Below, piece after piece: positions 1 through 6,730 of a stretch of DNA of 17,089 nt. This stretch comes from UBA7803 sp041686955 (GTDB taxonomy: Bacteria > Pseudomonadota > Gammaproteobacteria > Pseudomonadales > Azotimanducaceae): positions 1-17,089 of the forward strand of contig JAWLCV010000083.1 in assembly GCA_041686955.1 (NCBI GenBank). Direction: 5' to 3'. The position numbers and the translations under genes were made by a program. How positions within the stretch are numbered: position 1 is the stretch's first letter; each line of letters opens with the position of its first letter. The notes under the pieces were generated by a model. It saw only the letters and a program-made list of their open reading frames with translations, did not search any database and was not told the DNA's origin.

Positions 1-24
1 ATCGACCAGAGCCAGTGCGTTCAT
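1..24 (-). CDS. start of an unidentified gene (partial, 8 codons)
   Basis: On the minus strand an ATG at 24-22 opens the frame MNALALVD, which runs off the left edge. A good Shine-Dalgarno sequence (GGAGG, seven bases before the ATG) precedes it, which is why I accept it as a real start. Eight residues are too few to assign a family. It reads in the same direction as the genes to its right but is separated from them by about 240 bp with terminator-like hairpins, so it probably has its own promoter. Confidence 0.6.
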
Positions 25-263
25 GAATGATCCTCCGTGGGGGTTGATTCGGTGGGCGTCCGTGCTCACCTGCCGGAGGTATTGCGCGAACCGTGCCAGC
101 ATGCCGCACTCGGCTGCAGGAAGATCACAACCGATTGATACCCAACGAATTTCTCCTCAACCACAGAATAGAAAGCGGTCGGGAGCGGACGTCGCGCTGG
201 TGGTTTTCGTCGGCGCGCCGCCGACGACTCACCCCCGTTCGTCGGCGCGCGGCGGACGTTAGG
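25..263. other. 240-bp intergenic region
   Basis: No credible gene is seen here. On the minus strand it lies downstream of the SRPBCC gene and upstream of the partial gene at the left edge. The right half contains the nested inverted repeats described separately. The left half should contain the promoter of the leftmost gene, but I see no convincing -35/-10 pair. Confidence 0.6.
207..247 (-). terminator. possible terminator: three nested 9-bp repeats
   Basis: TCGTCGGCG occurs at 207-215 and 239-247, and its exact reverse complement CGCCGACGA lies between them at 219-227. The middle element can pair with either flank, giving a 9-bp stem with a 3-base loop (207-227) or with an 11-base loop (219-247). 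The structure begins 17 bases downstream of the SRPBCC stop codon on the minus strand. Read that way it ends in GAAAACC rather than a run of T, so it is not a textbook intrinsic terminator. Confidence 0.35.
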
Positions 264-764
264 TCAGGCCGGGGTCAGCGCCTTGTAGGCTTCCCGGGTC
301 TCCTTGAAGCGCTCGAAGGGAAACTTGATGGGCACGCCTTCCAGCGCCGCCAGCAGCATCTGCAGGTGGGCCTCCCAGCCGGCGCAGGCCCGGGCTACGT
401 CCTCCGACTCCGGCACGCCCAGGGTCAGCACCAGGCGGCTGCCGTCGCCTTCCGGGATCACTTCCCAGCGCACCGGGCGCGCCGGCTCCCCGGGTCCGCT
501 CCAGGAGTACTCCAGCAGGCGCGGCGGGTCGATAGCGGTGACGGTGCTGTCGATCACCGTGCCGCTGTCCTGAAAATCCAGCTTCGCCCGGCCGCCCTCG
601 CGCAGCTCGATCTCGCCCGGCGCCAGCCATTTGGGCAGCTCCGCGGGATCGGTGAGCATGCGCCACACGGTGTCGGCCGGGTGCTCCAGCTCCCGCTCCA
701 GCCGCGCCTCGAAGACGCCTTCGGCGCGGCGGATGGTGCCCAGGGCCTCGTTGCGGTCGGTCAT
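264..764 (-). CDS. SRPBCC/AHSA1-like domain protein
   Basis: This 166-residue protein is composed of one domain of the START/Bet v1-like SRPBCC fold, closest in pattern to the Hsp90-ATPase-activator-homolog (AHSA1-like) group. Near the N-terminus are a beta strand, then HPADTVWRMLTDPAELPKWL with its tryptophan pair, then strands around STVTAIDPPRLLEYSW and the long C-terminal helix beginning GWEAHLQMLLAALEG. Proteins of this fold bind hydrophobic ligands in a cavity, but the ligand cannot be deduced here. There is no signal peptide or membrane segment, so it is probably cytoplasmic. The start at 764 has GGAG eight bases upstream. A longer overlapping frame starting at 777 is a shadow. It lies 80 bp downstream of the holin-like gene and may share its transcript. 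The family call is secure; the role is not. Confidence 0.85.
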   Translation of the reverse strand: MTDRNEALGTIRRAEGVFEARLERELEHPADTVWRMLTDPAELPKWLAPGEIELREGGRAKLDFQDSGTVIDSTVTAIDPPRLLEYSWSGPGEPARPVRWEVIPEGDGSRLVLTLGVPESEDVARACAGWEAHLQMLLAALEGVPIKFPFERFKETREAYKALTPA

Positions 765-844
765 GGGTTCGCTCCATTCGATTCAGAGGTGGCGAACGTG
801 CCCCCGCGTTCGTTCAATTGGAACCCGGACATTCCCGTAGCCCG

Positions 845-1201
845 TCAGAAGATGCCGCGCACGATCCACTCGCCCAGGGTGCCGATCAGCGACATCATCA
901 GCGCGCCCCCCAGCGCCCAGCCGAAACTGTCGATCTTCAGGTGATCGGTGAGCTTGTCGGTGAGCACCAGCAGTATGGCGTTGATGATCCAGCGGGTGAT
1001 GAACGCCAGCAGCCAGGCGATCCCCAGGGTGACGATGGTGAACACGGCGAACAGCAGCCATCCGAGCAGGAAGTTGAGGATTCCGAAGATGGCGGCGACC
1101 AGGATCGCGCTGCCGAGGTTCTTGACGTGAAAGCCCGGCAGCACCGCGTCGGTGACCCAGACGGCGAAGGACAGCACCAGCCAGGAAAATAGCAGCTCCA
1201 T
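845..1201 (-). CDS. phage-holin-4 / YvlD-type membrane protein
   Basis: This 118-residue, strongly hydrophobic protein has about four membrane segments: residues 2-22, 28-50, 53-77 and a C-terminal segment around FGWALGGALMMSLIGTLGEW. The motif GFHVKNLGSAILVAAIFGILN is characteristic of the phage_holin_4_2 family (YvlD in Bacillus), present in many non-phage bacterial genomes as a small inner-membrane protein of unknown function. The 'holin' name reflects topology, and nothing else phage-like is nearby. The start is fixed by AAGGAG eight bases before the ATG. A degenerate match to the cluster operator lies about 43 bp upstream of the start and is listed separately. It may be co-transcribed with the SRPBCC gene that follows. 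Confidence 0.85.
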   Translation of the reverse strand: MELLFSWLVLSFAVWVTDAVLPGFHVKNLGSAILVAAIFGILNFLLGWLLFAVFTIVTLGIAWLLAFITRWIINAILLVLTDKLTDHLKIDSFGWALGGALMMSLIGTLGEWIVRGIF

Positions 1202-1243
1202 GTCGGTCTCCTTGTCGACGGACCGTGGCGAGACGAGGTCATG

Positions 1244-1260
1244 AACTGTAGCGCGTTGCC
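1244..1260. promoter_or_regulatory. degenerate operator-like site upstream of the holin gene
   Basis: AACTGTAGCGCGTTGCC matches the flavoprotein-operon element AACTGTAACGCGTTACA at 14 of 17 positions, including the central CGCG. It lies 43 bases before the start of the minus-strand holin-like gene. The two A-to-G changes weaken the palindrome, so binding is uncertain. Confidence 0.25.
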
Positions 1261-1310
1261 CGCAGCGGCCGCCACGACACTCGGCAACCGGTTGGTGCCG
1301 GCCGTGGAGG

Positions 1311-2378
1311 CTACCCGGAACCGGCCAGGCTCTCGAGGGCCTCGCCCCACGGGTCGCGCAGCGCGGTCTCCGTCCAGGCGCTGACGTCGGGTGGCGGCGG
1401 CGCCCCGCCGTTCAGCCACTCGGCCAGCAGCGCTGTCAGCGCTCCGGCGTCCCCGGCCGGATAACGGAACCCGGCGTCCACCTGCTCCGGATACACCAGG
1501 GCGTCGGGGACCAGCGGGGTGGCGCCCGCGCTCACGGCCTCCAGCACGGCCAGGCCCTGGAACTCCTGCAGTGCGGTGCTGACCACGATGCCGGCGCGGG
1601 CCAGGGTGGCTTCGTACTCGGCCCGGGGCAGCCTGCCGTCGACGACGATCCGCCCGCCGAGGCGGCGGCGAAGACGTTCGAGCGCCTCGGGTGCCTGCGC
1701 CGGCCGCGGGCCGAGCAGGGCGAGACGGAAGTCCGCACCCCGGGCGGCGAGACCGAGCACCGCGTCGGCGAATACGTCCGGCCCCTTGTCGTACTCCCAG
1801 CGGTGGTTCCAGACGATGAGGCCGGGGTCGCGCGCCGCGGGATCCGGCGCGATGGGGCGGACCGGCACCGGCAGCACCCGGGACTTTCCGGCGATGCGCT
1901 CCGGCACCCCGGCGGGCAGCGCATCGGGCATGCGGCGGAGCAGCTCGGCCACCCCATCGAGGAAGCTGTCACGATTGAAGCGGGAGTTGAACACCACCTG
2001 GTCTGCGGCCAGGGCGCCGTAGAGCTGCACCATCTGTGGTTCGAGATAGGGCTTCTGGCGCTCGCCGAGCGGATACGCGAACTGGTTCTCGTGAAAGTAG
2101 TAGAGCGCCCGCGCCGTGGCGAGCTCCGGGCGCAGCCCGCGGAGGGTGGCGAGATCCACCATGGAGGTGGCGACGATGGCGTCCGGCTCAGGCCAGGCCG
2201 CGTCGAGCCAGGACAGCGGGTTACCGCGGATCCGCCAACGGAAGTAGCGGCCGGGAAGCTCGGCCACGGTCCACTCGAACCGGGCGAAGGTTCGGGTGAG
2301 CCAGTGGGCCCAGGCGGCATGGCTGTCCGCCCGATATGCGGAGAGCAGCAGGATGCGCGGACGCGGGCGATCTTCCAT
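1311..2378 (-). CDS. GT-B glycosyltransferase of the DUF3524 / QTMAN (GTDC1) family
   Basis: This 355-residue protein resembles the family whose animal member, GTDC1/QTMAN, attaches mannose to queuosine in tRNA-Asp. The N-terminal DUF3524 domain shows the hallmark blocks RYFRWRIRGNPLSW (44-57), FHENQFAYP (95-103) and NSRFNRDSFL (131-140). The C-terminal nucleotide-sugar domain has NHRWEYDKGP (191-200) and EFQGLAVLE (272-280), the E-x7-E signature of retaining GT4 enzymes. It has no signal peptide, consistent with a cytoplasmic enzyme acting on a soluble acceptor. Family membership follows from the motifs; that the bacterial protein modifies tRNA is inference. The start at 2378 has no clear Shine-Dalgarno, and GGTACTGTACC, an 11-base palindrome, lies 10 bases upstream. 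It is transcribed divergently from the flavoprotein operon. Confidence 0.85.
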   Translation of the reverse strand: MEDRPRPRILLLSAYRADSHAAWAHWLTRTFARFEWTVAELPGRYFRWRIRGNPLSWLDAAWPEPDAIVATSMVDLATLRGLRPELATARALYYFHENQFAYPLGERQKPYLEPQMVQLYGALAADQVVFNSRFNRDSFLDGVAELLRRMPDALPAGVPERIAGKSRVLPVPVRPIAPDPAARDPGLIVWNHRWEYDKGPDVFADAVLGLAARGADFRLALLGPRPAQAPEALERLRRRLGGRIVVDGRLPRAEYEATLARAGIVVSTALQEFQGLAVLEAVSAGATPLVPDALVYPEQVDAGFRYPAGDAGALTALLAEWLNGGAPPPPDVSAWTETALRDPWGEALESLAGSG

Positions 2379-2388
2379 GGGCGGGTAC

Positions 2389-2399
2389 TGTACCGTCCG
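2389..2399. promoter_or_regulatory. 11-base palindrome upstream of the glycosyltransferase
   Basis: GGTACTGTACC is a perfect inverted repeat about an odd centre, just upstream of the glycosyltransferase start and within a larger imperfect repeat (GGGCGGGTAC...GTACCGTCCGCC). It may be part of the promoter or an RNA hairpin in the 5' leader. I see no supporting -35/-10 pair. Confidence 0.25.
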
Positions 2400-2418
2400 C
2401 CGCCAGACGGCGCCCCCC

Positions 2419-2434
2419 GGCCGGGGCCCCGGCC
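2419..2434. repeat. 16-bp G+C palindrome in the divergent intergenic region
   Basis: GGCCGGGGCCCCGGCC is a perfect palindrome of pure G+C between the glycosyltransferase and the flavoprotein operon. It could act as a transcriptional insulator hairpin. It is also the kind of sequence that depresses read coverage, and the right-hand contig begins inside it (copy starting at 2621). Confidence 0.5.
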
Positions 2435-2520
2435 CGGACCGCCTTGACTCCCATAACTGTAACGCGTTACATAGAATCAGCCCAGCCAGGACCCGACCAT
2501 GTACGAGCGCGTACTCAGCC
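2422..2520 (+). repeat. first copy of a 99-bp duplication flanking the assembly gap
   Basis: This copy is identical over 99 bases to 2621-2719. It contains the promoter and operator of the flavoprotein operon and its first seven codons (ATG at 2499), then stops at the run of N. It is almost certainly the end of one contig repeating the start of the next, not a truncated second gene. Confidence 0.9.
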
Positions 2521-2620
2521 NNNNNNNNNNNNNNNNNNNNNNNNNNNNNNNNNNNNNNNNNNNNNNNNNNNNNNNNNNNNNNNNNNNNNNNNNNNNNNNN
2601 NNNNNNNNNNNNNNNNNNNN
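2521..2620. other. assembly gap of 100 N
   Basis: Exactly 100 N, the conventional placeholder for a gap of unknown length. Because the flanks overlap perfectly by 99 bp, the real sequence probably has no gap and only one copy of the flank. Confidence 0.97.
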
Positions 2621-2642
2621 CGGGGCCCCGGCCCGGACCGCC

Positions 2643-2676
2643 TTGACTCCCATAACTGTAACGCGTTACATAGAAT
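2643..2676 (+). promoter_or_regulatory. promoter of the flavoprotein operon
   Basis: TTGACT at 2643-2648 is a good -35 hexamer. Seventeen bases on is TTACAT (2666-2671), a mediocre -10. A better-looking TAGAAT (2671-2676) would need an overlong 22-base spacer. In either reading the operator fills the spacer and overlaps the -10, the usual geometry for repression by a TetR protein. The same promoter appears in the duplicated copy before the gap. Confidence 0.55.
2652..2671. promoter_or_regulatory. operator 1 (TGTAACGCGTTACA palindrome)
   Basis: The core TGTAACGCGTTACA (2657-2670) is a perfect 14-bp palindrome. The wider sequence ATAACTGTAACGCGTTACAT matches the element before the P450 gene at 18 of 20 positions, differing only in the two central bases. 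It ends 26 bases before the flavoprotein ATG. It is most likely a binding site for the TetR regulator encoded at 10829-11470. A copy at 2453-2472 is part of the contig-end duplication. Confidence 0.7.
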
Positions 2677-2697
2677 CAGCCCAGCCAGGACCCGACC

Positions 2698-4656
2698 ATG
2701 TACGAGCGCGTACTCAGCCCGATCGAGATCGGCGGCGTGGCCGTCCCCAACCGCACCGTGCGCACGGCGCACGCCACCGGCATCGGCGCGGGCCGGCTCA
2801 GCGACGACCTTATTGCCTATCACCAGGCGCGGGCCCGGGGCGGCTTCGGCCTCACGGTGCTGGAGATTCTGGCGGTGCATCCCTCCAGCCCTGGAACCTT
2901 GAACGCCTTCGACCCCACCATCGGCGACGGTTACGCCCGGCTCATGGAGGCCGTGCGGCCCCACGGCATGAAGGTCTTCCAGCAGATCTGGCACGCGGGG
3001 CACAACGGCATGCCACTGGACGGCTCCCCGCCCTGGTCGGCGTCCGACGTGCCGAGCCCGCAGCTCGGGATCGTTCCCCGGCCGATGACCCGGGCCCAGA
3101 TCGACGAGATCGTCGGCGCCTACGCGGCGGCGGCCAGGTTGTGCAAGGCATCCGGGCTCGACGGGGTGGAGGTGCACGGCGCCCACGGCTACCTCCTTCA
3201 GCAGTTCCTCTCCAGGAACGCCAACCGCCGGGAGGACGACTATGGCGGGAGCCTCGAGAACCGCATGCGCTTCCTGCTGGAGGTGATGCGGGCGGTGCGC
3301 GCTGAGGTGGCGGAGCCGGGCTTCGCCGTCGGGATCCGCCTGGCGGAGGATCTGACCGCCGGCGGTGTCACCGCGGCGGACAACCGGGCCGTGGTGGAGG
3401 CGCTGCAGGCGGAAGGCCTGGTGGACTTCGTCAACCTGTCCCTCGGCAATTACCACAGCTTCCCCAAGATGATCGGCGGCATGCACGAGCCCGTGGGTTA
3501 CGAGCTGGAATCCGCGCTGCCGGTGGCCGAGGCCGCCTCCGTGCCGGTGATCGTCACCGGACGCTTCCGTACCCTGGAAGAAGCGGATCAGGTGGTGCGT
3601 CTCGGGCAGGCCGACCTGGTGGGGATGACCCGGGCCTCCATCGCCGATCCCGACCTGGTGGCGAAGACCCGGCGCGGTGAGGTGGAGCGGGTGCGCCCGT
3701 GCATCGCCTGCAACCAGGGCTGCGTGGGTCAACTCCTGGGGGTGGAGCGGCGGGTAGGTTGCGCGGTGAACGCCGCCGCCGGATTCGAGGCGACCCTGGG
3801 GGACGACAAGCTCGTTCCGGCCGCGGCCAGCAAACGTGTGCTGGTGATCGGCGGCGGTCCCGCCGGCATGGAGGCGGCCCGGGTGGCGGCCCGGCGGGGT
3901 CACCAGGTGGTGCTGGCCGAGGCCATGCCGGATCTCGGAGGCACCCTGAACCTGGCGGCCCGGGCGCCGCGCCGCCAATCCCTCGGGGACATCGTCCGCT
4001 GGCTGGAAGCCGAGATCTACGCCGAGGGGGTGGAGGTACGGCTTTCCACCTACGTGACGGATGCGGACCTCGCCGGCTTCGCCCCCGACCACGTGGTGCT
4101 CGCCACCGGGGCCGAGCCGCGCCTCGACGGCGTGCAGCTTTCCCATCCCGGCGAACCCATCGAGGGCATCCATCTCGACCACGTGCTCTCCGCCAACGAC
4201 CTGATCGCCCGTGGCCGGGTCGACGCCAGCCGCGCGCTGGTGATCGACGACGTGGGCCACTACGAAGGGCTGGCCTGCGCCGAGCATCTGCTGCAGCTCG
4301 GTATCGCGGTGACCTTCGTCACCCGCCTGCCCACCGTGGCGCCGCAGATGCGCAGCGCCCTGATGGTGGACCCGGCGCTGGAACGGCTCGGCAACGAGGC
4401 CTTCACCTACCACGTCGGCACCCGGGTGCTGGCCGTGGACGGTCAGTCGGCGGCGCTCGAGCCGGTCACCGGCGGGCGGCGATGGAGCGTGAATGCCGAT
4501 CTCGTGGTGTTCGTCTCCCTGAACCGCCCCCGGCTGGAGTTGCTGGACGCCGTGCGTGAGGCCGGCATCGCGCATTCGGTGATCGGGGACGCCAATACCC
4601 CGCGCTTCCTGGTGCGTGCCACCGCCGAGGGCAACGCCGCCGGACGAAGCATCTGA
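2698..4656 (+). CDS. Old Yellow Enzyme / 2,4-dienoyl-CoA-reductase-type Fe-S flavoprotein
   Basis: This 652-residue protein has the three-part plan of FadH, trimethylamine dehydrogenase and the bile-acid enzymes BaiCD/BaiH. Residues 1 to about 330 are an FMN-binding TIM barrel, with VEVHGAHGYLLQQFLS (His160 and His163, substrate-binding region) and DYGGSLENR (181-189). A 4Fe-4S motif CIACNQGC with a later cysteine follows (Cys335, 338, 342, 355). Next is a dinucleotide-binding domain starting at VLVIGGGPAGMEAA (GxGxxG at 385-390). It should pass electrons from NAD(P)H through FAD and the cluster to FMN and reduce an activated C=C bond, or run in reverse; the substrate is unknown. It is the first gene of the operon, just behind operator 1. 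The nitroreductase follows after 13 bp. The domain assignment is firm, the substrate open. Confidence 0.92.
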   Translation: MYERVLSPIEIGGVAVPNRTVRTAHATGIGAGRLSDDLIAYHQARARGGFGLTVLEILAVHPSSPGTLNAFDPTIGDGYARLMEAVRPHGMKVFQQIWHAGHNGMPLDGSPPWSASDVPSPQLGIVPRPMTRAQIDEIVGAYAAAARLCKASGLDGVEVHGAHGYLLQQFLSRNANRREDDYGGSLENRMRFLLEVMRAVRAEVAEPGFAVGIRLAEDLTAGGVTAADNRAVVEALQAEGLVDFVNLSLGNYHSFPKMIGGMHEPVGYELESALPVAEAASVPVIVTGRFRTLEEADQVVRLGQADLVGMTRASIADPDLVAKTRRGEVERVRPCIACNQGCVGQLLGVERRVGCAVNAAAGFEATLGDDKLVPAAASKRVLVIGGGPAGMEAARVAARRGHQVVLAEAMPDLGGTLNLAARAPRRQSLGDIVRWLEAEIYAEGVEVRLSTYVTDADLAGFAPDHVVLATGAEPRLDGVQLSHPGEPIEGIHLDHVLSANDLIARGRVDASRALVIDDVGHYEGLACAEHLLQLGIAVTFVTRLPTVAPQMRSALMVDPALERLGNEAFTYHVGTRVLAVDGQSAALEPVTGGRRWSVNADLVVFVSLNRPRLELLDAVREAGIAHSVIGDANTPRFLVRATAEGNAAGRSI

Positions 4657-4669
4657 CTGGAGAGTGAAG

Positions 4670-5266
4670 ATGGACGTCATCGAGGCCATGGAAACGTGCA
4701 TCGCCATGCGATACCTGAAGGAAGATCCCATCCCCCGGGACGACCTGGTGCGGCTGGTGTACGCGGCGACCCGGGCGTCGAATCCCGGGAACAGCCAGGG
4801 CTGGGAGTTTCTGATCATCGACGACCCGGAGCTGAAGGCGCGGATCGGCGAGGCGGTGATGGCGGGCATGGCGCCGGTGTTCGCCGCCAAGCCCGAGGGC
4901 CTGGATCCGGTGCGGCAGCGGATGTACGCGGGCGCGGAGCACCTGGCCCGCAACTTCGCCCGGGTGCCCGCCTGGATAGTCGGCTGCGCGCGCATGGTGT
5001 ACCCCCCGGACAACCCGCGGGAGGTGTTCATGCACTCCACCATCTACCCGGCAGCCCAGAACCTCGTCGTCGCCGCCCGCTCCATGAACATCGGCACGGC
5101 CTTCACCACGTTTCACCACGTGGCGGAGCCGCTGCTCCGGGAGTTGCTACGCGTTCCCGACGACGTGCACCTGTGCGTGCTCATCGCCGTGGGCTATCCG
5201 GAGCGGCGCTTCGCACCGGTGCGGCGCAAGCCCGTGGAAGACGTGCTGCATTGGAACGGGTGGTAG
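4670..5266 (+). CDS. nitroreductase-family FMN oxidoreductase
   Basis: This 198-residue protein is of the usual length for the FMN-dependent nitroreductase fold, whose members work as homodimers using NAD(P)H. Family features are an N-terminal MRYLKEDPIPRDDLVRLV with the FMN-phosphate-binding arginine region (Arg14), the ASNPGNSQGWEF block (36-47), and the C-terminal GYPE segment followed by a basic stretch. In catabolic clusters such proteins often reduce enones or quinones rather than nitro groups; the actual substrate is not visible. I start at ATG 4670 because GGAG lies seven bases upstream; an in-frame ATG at 4616 would overlap the preceding gene and has no support. The SnoaL-like gene begins two bases after the stop, indicating translational coupling. 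Confidence 0.9.
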   Translation: MDVIEAMETCIAMRYLKEDPIPRDDLVRLVYAATRASNPGNSQGWEFLIIDDPELKARIGEAVMAGMAPVFAAKPEGLDPVRQRMYAGAEHLARNFARVPAWIVGCARMVYPPDNPREVFMHSTIYPAAQNLVVAARSMNIGTAFTTFHHVAEPLLRELLRVPDDVHLCVLIAVGYPERRFAPVRRKPVEDVLHWNGW

Positions 5267-5268
5267 CC

Positions 5269-5775
5269 ATGAGCATGGAGCTGGCCGAGATCGCGGCCCA
5301 CATCGAGATCCGCCAGGTGCTGTACCGCTATTGCCGCGGCGTGGACCGGGGCGACCGGGCGCTGCTCGAGGACGTCTACCACCCGGACGCCACCGACGAC
5401 CATGGCACCTGGCAGGGCAACGGCCGGGACTTCGCCGAGTACATCGTCGGCAGCCTCGACCGGGCGCAAGGCGCGAGCCAGCACCACATCACCAACGTGC
5501 TCATCGAGCTCGACGGCGAGCAGGCGGCGGTGGAGAGTTACTTCATCGCCTTTCACCCCTACGGGGGTGACGGCCAGGAGGAGAAGCTGGCCTTCGTCGG
5601 CGGCCGCTACCTCGACCGCTTCGAGCGCCGCGACGGCCGTTGGCGGATCGCCCGCCGCCGGGTGGTGCTGGACTGGAGCCGTGAGGCGCTGCCCGGCGAT
5701 CTCTGGGCGGCCCAGGCGCATTTCGCCTCCGGCGGCCGCCGGGACCAGGATCCGTCCGCCGGCTTGTTCGGCTAG
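5269..5775 (+). CDS. SnoaL-like / NTF2-fold protein, first copy
   Basis: This 168-residue protein has the cone-shaped alpha+beta barrel pattern of the SnoaL-like (SnoaL_4) group: an N-terminal helix IEIRQVLYRYCRGVDRGDRALLEDVYHPDA (Tyr19, Asp26, His38, Asp40), then a hairpin region DDHGTWQGNGRDF, and C-terminal strands ending GRWRIARRRVVLDW. Relatives include ketosteroid isomerase, scytalone dehydratase, polyketide cyclases and dioxygenase small subunits, so an isomerase, dehydratase or hydrolase-like step on a cyclic substrate is plausible. No single mechanism can be assigned. The start at ATG 5269 is two bases after the nitroreductase stop; a second ATG at 5275 is an alternative. It shares the Y-x-Y-x2-G-x-D-x2-D pattern with the second copy at 6731, suggesting old paralogues. 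Confidence 0.85.
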   Translation: MSMELAEIAAHIEIRQVLYRYCRGVDRGDRALLEDVYHPDATDDHGTWQGNGRDFAEYIVGSLDRAQGASQHHITNVLIELDGEQAAVESYFIAFHPYGGDGQEEKLAFVGGRYLDRFERRDGRWRIARRRVVLDWSREALPGDLWAAQAHFASGGRRDQDPSAGLFG

Positions 5776-5776
5776 T

Positions 5777-5798
5777 CGCGCGGGTTGCCGCCCGCGCG
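5777..5798 (+). other. intercistronic stem-loop
   Basis: CGCGCGGG at 5777-5784 pairs perfectly with CCCGCGCG at 5791-5798 across a six-base loop, directly after the first SnoaL-like gene's stop. No T-run follows, so it is more likely an mRNA-stability or processing element inside the operon than a terminator. Confidence 0.5.
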
Positions 5799-5821
5799 GT
5801 CCATCGAAGGGAAAGAACCGC

Positions 5822-6715
5822 ATGGAATTTTTCGTCAACTACCCCGCCGGCACCGCAGCCGACCCGGGCGCGTGGGCGCACGAGAAGGAGGCCGAGGGCT
5901 GGCACGGGGTCTGCGCAAGCGACCACTTCTGGGTGGGACCGACCCGGTATCCCCACGTCTTCGTCGCCGCCACCCAGATGGCCTGCGCCACCAGCCGCAT
6001 CCGCATCACCACGTCGTTCTGCAACAACCTGTTCCGCTCGCCGGTGGAGTTCGCCCAGGCGGCGCTCAGCCTGCAGGCCGCTTCCGGCGGGCGCTTCGAT
6101 GCCGGGCTCGGCGCTGGCTGGGCCGAAGACGAGATGCTGGCCACGGGCCAGGATTACCCGGACGGGCCAACCCGGGTCTCCCGCTACGTGGAAGCGCTCA
6201 CCGTGGCCGGCGCGCTCCTGAAGACCGGCCAGTGCCGGTTTCAGGGCGAGCACTACCGGGTGGACGTCACCGGCGAGCGGGGGCTCGCCACGGGGGACGT
6301 GGCGCCGCCGCCGCTCATCGCCTCCGCGGGCGGGCCGCGCTCCGTCCGGGAGGTGACGCCGCTGGTGGACCGGGTGGAAATCAAGGCCAGTGCCCGGGCG
6401 ACCCGGGTTGGGCACCTGGACTTCGCCATCATGGGCACGGTGACCGAGGACGAGATCCGCCGCAACGTCGAGCGCGTGCGGGCGGTGAGCGCCACGGTGC
6501 CCATCGGCATCTTCATGCTGGTGGCCGCCGGCGACGATCCCCGGGTGGCGGCGGTGAAGACCGCCCTCGGCGATGGTTATCTCGGCCGCTTCCTGGGCGA
6601 CCCCGCCGGGGTAGCGGATGCGTTACACGGTCTCGGCGCGCTTGGCATCGACCGCGTGCAGCTCACGGAGCTCGCGCCCGGCACCCACACGCTGCTCGCG
6701 AAGCACCTGCTCTGA
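5822..6715 (+). CDS. LLM-class (luciferase-like) flavin/F420 oxidoreductase, first copy
   Basis: This 297-residue TIM-barrel protein belongs to the bacterial-luciferase-like superfamily. Markers are EKEAEGWHGVCASDHFW (22-37), the strand and helix RITTSFCNNLFRSPVEFAQ (61-79), and SGGRFDAGLGAGW (88-100), the standard phosphate-binding segment. Later, PPLIASAGGPRSVREV corresponds to the barrel strand before the C-terminal helices. Members use either reduced F420 or FMNH2. Which one applies cannot be told from sequence by eye, and no F420-biosynthesis gene is in the window. The start at 5822 has a GGGAAAG Shine-Dalgarno. It lies between the two SnoaL-like genes, with the second copy's start 15 bp downstream, so it is in the operon. 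Confidence 0.87.
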   Translation: MEFFVNYPAGTAADPGAWAHEKEAEGWHGVCASDHFWVGPTRYPHVFVAATQMACATSRIRITTSFCNNLFRSPVEFAQAALSLQAASGGRFDAGLGAGWAEDEMLATGQDYPDGPTRVSRYVEALTVAGALLKTGQCRFQGEHYRVDVTGERGLATGDVAPPPLIASAGGPRSVREVTPLVDRVEIKASARATRVGHLDFAIMGTVTEDEIRRNVERVRAVSATVPIGIFMLVAAGDDPRVAAVKTALGDGYLGRFLGDPAGVADALHGLGALGIDRVQLTELAPGTHTLLAKHLL

Positions 6716-6730
6716 CTCGAAGGAGGCCAC

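Larger units (their letters stand above)
2621..2719 (+). repeat. second copy of the 99-bp duplication
   Basis: Identical to 2422-2520, and continuing into the complete flavoprotein gene. This is the copy to keep when the two contigs are merged. Confidence 0.9.

Noticed and set aside
845..1201. Prophage remnant suggested by the holin-type protein
   Set aside because: No endolysin, integrase, structural or other phage gene is present, and this family is widespread on bacterial chromosomes.
2499..2520. A second, truncated flavoprotein gene before the gap
   Set aside because: Identical to the start of the full gene over the whole 99-bp contig overlap; an assembly duplicate, not a pseudogene.
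2515..5043. An 842-codon open frame on the minus strand through the gap and antisense to the flavoprotein
   Set aside because: It reads through the N block and the duplicated flank, has no family motifs, is rich in His/Gly/Arg/Pro, and lies opposite a gene with clear domains. A high-G+C antisense shadow.
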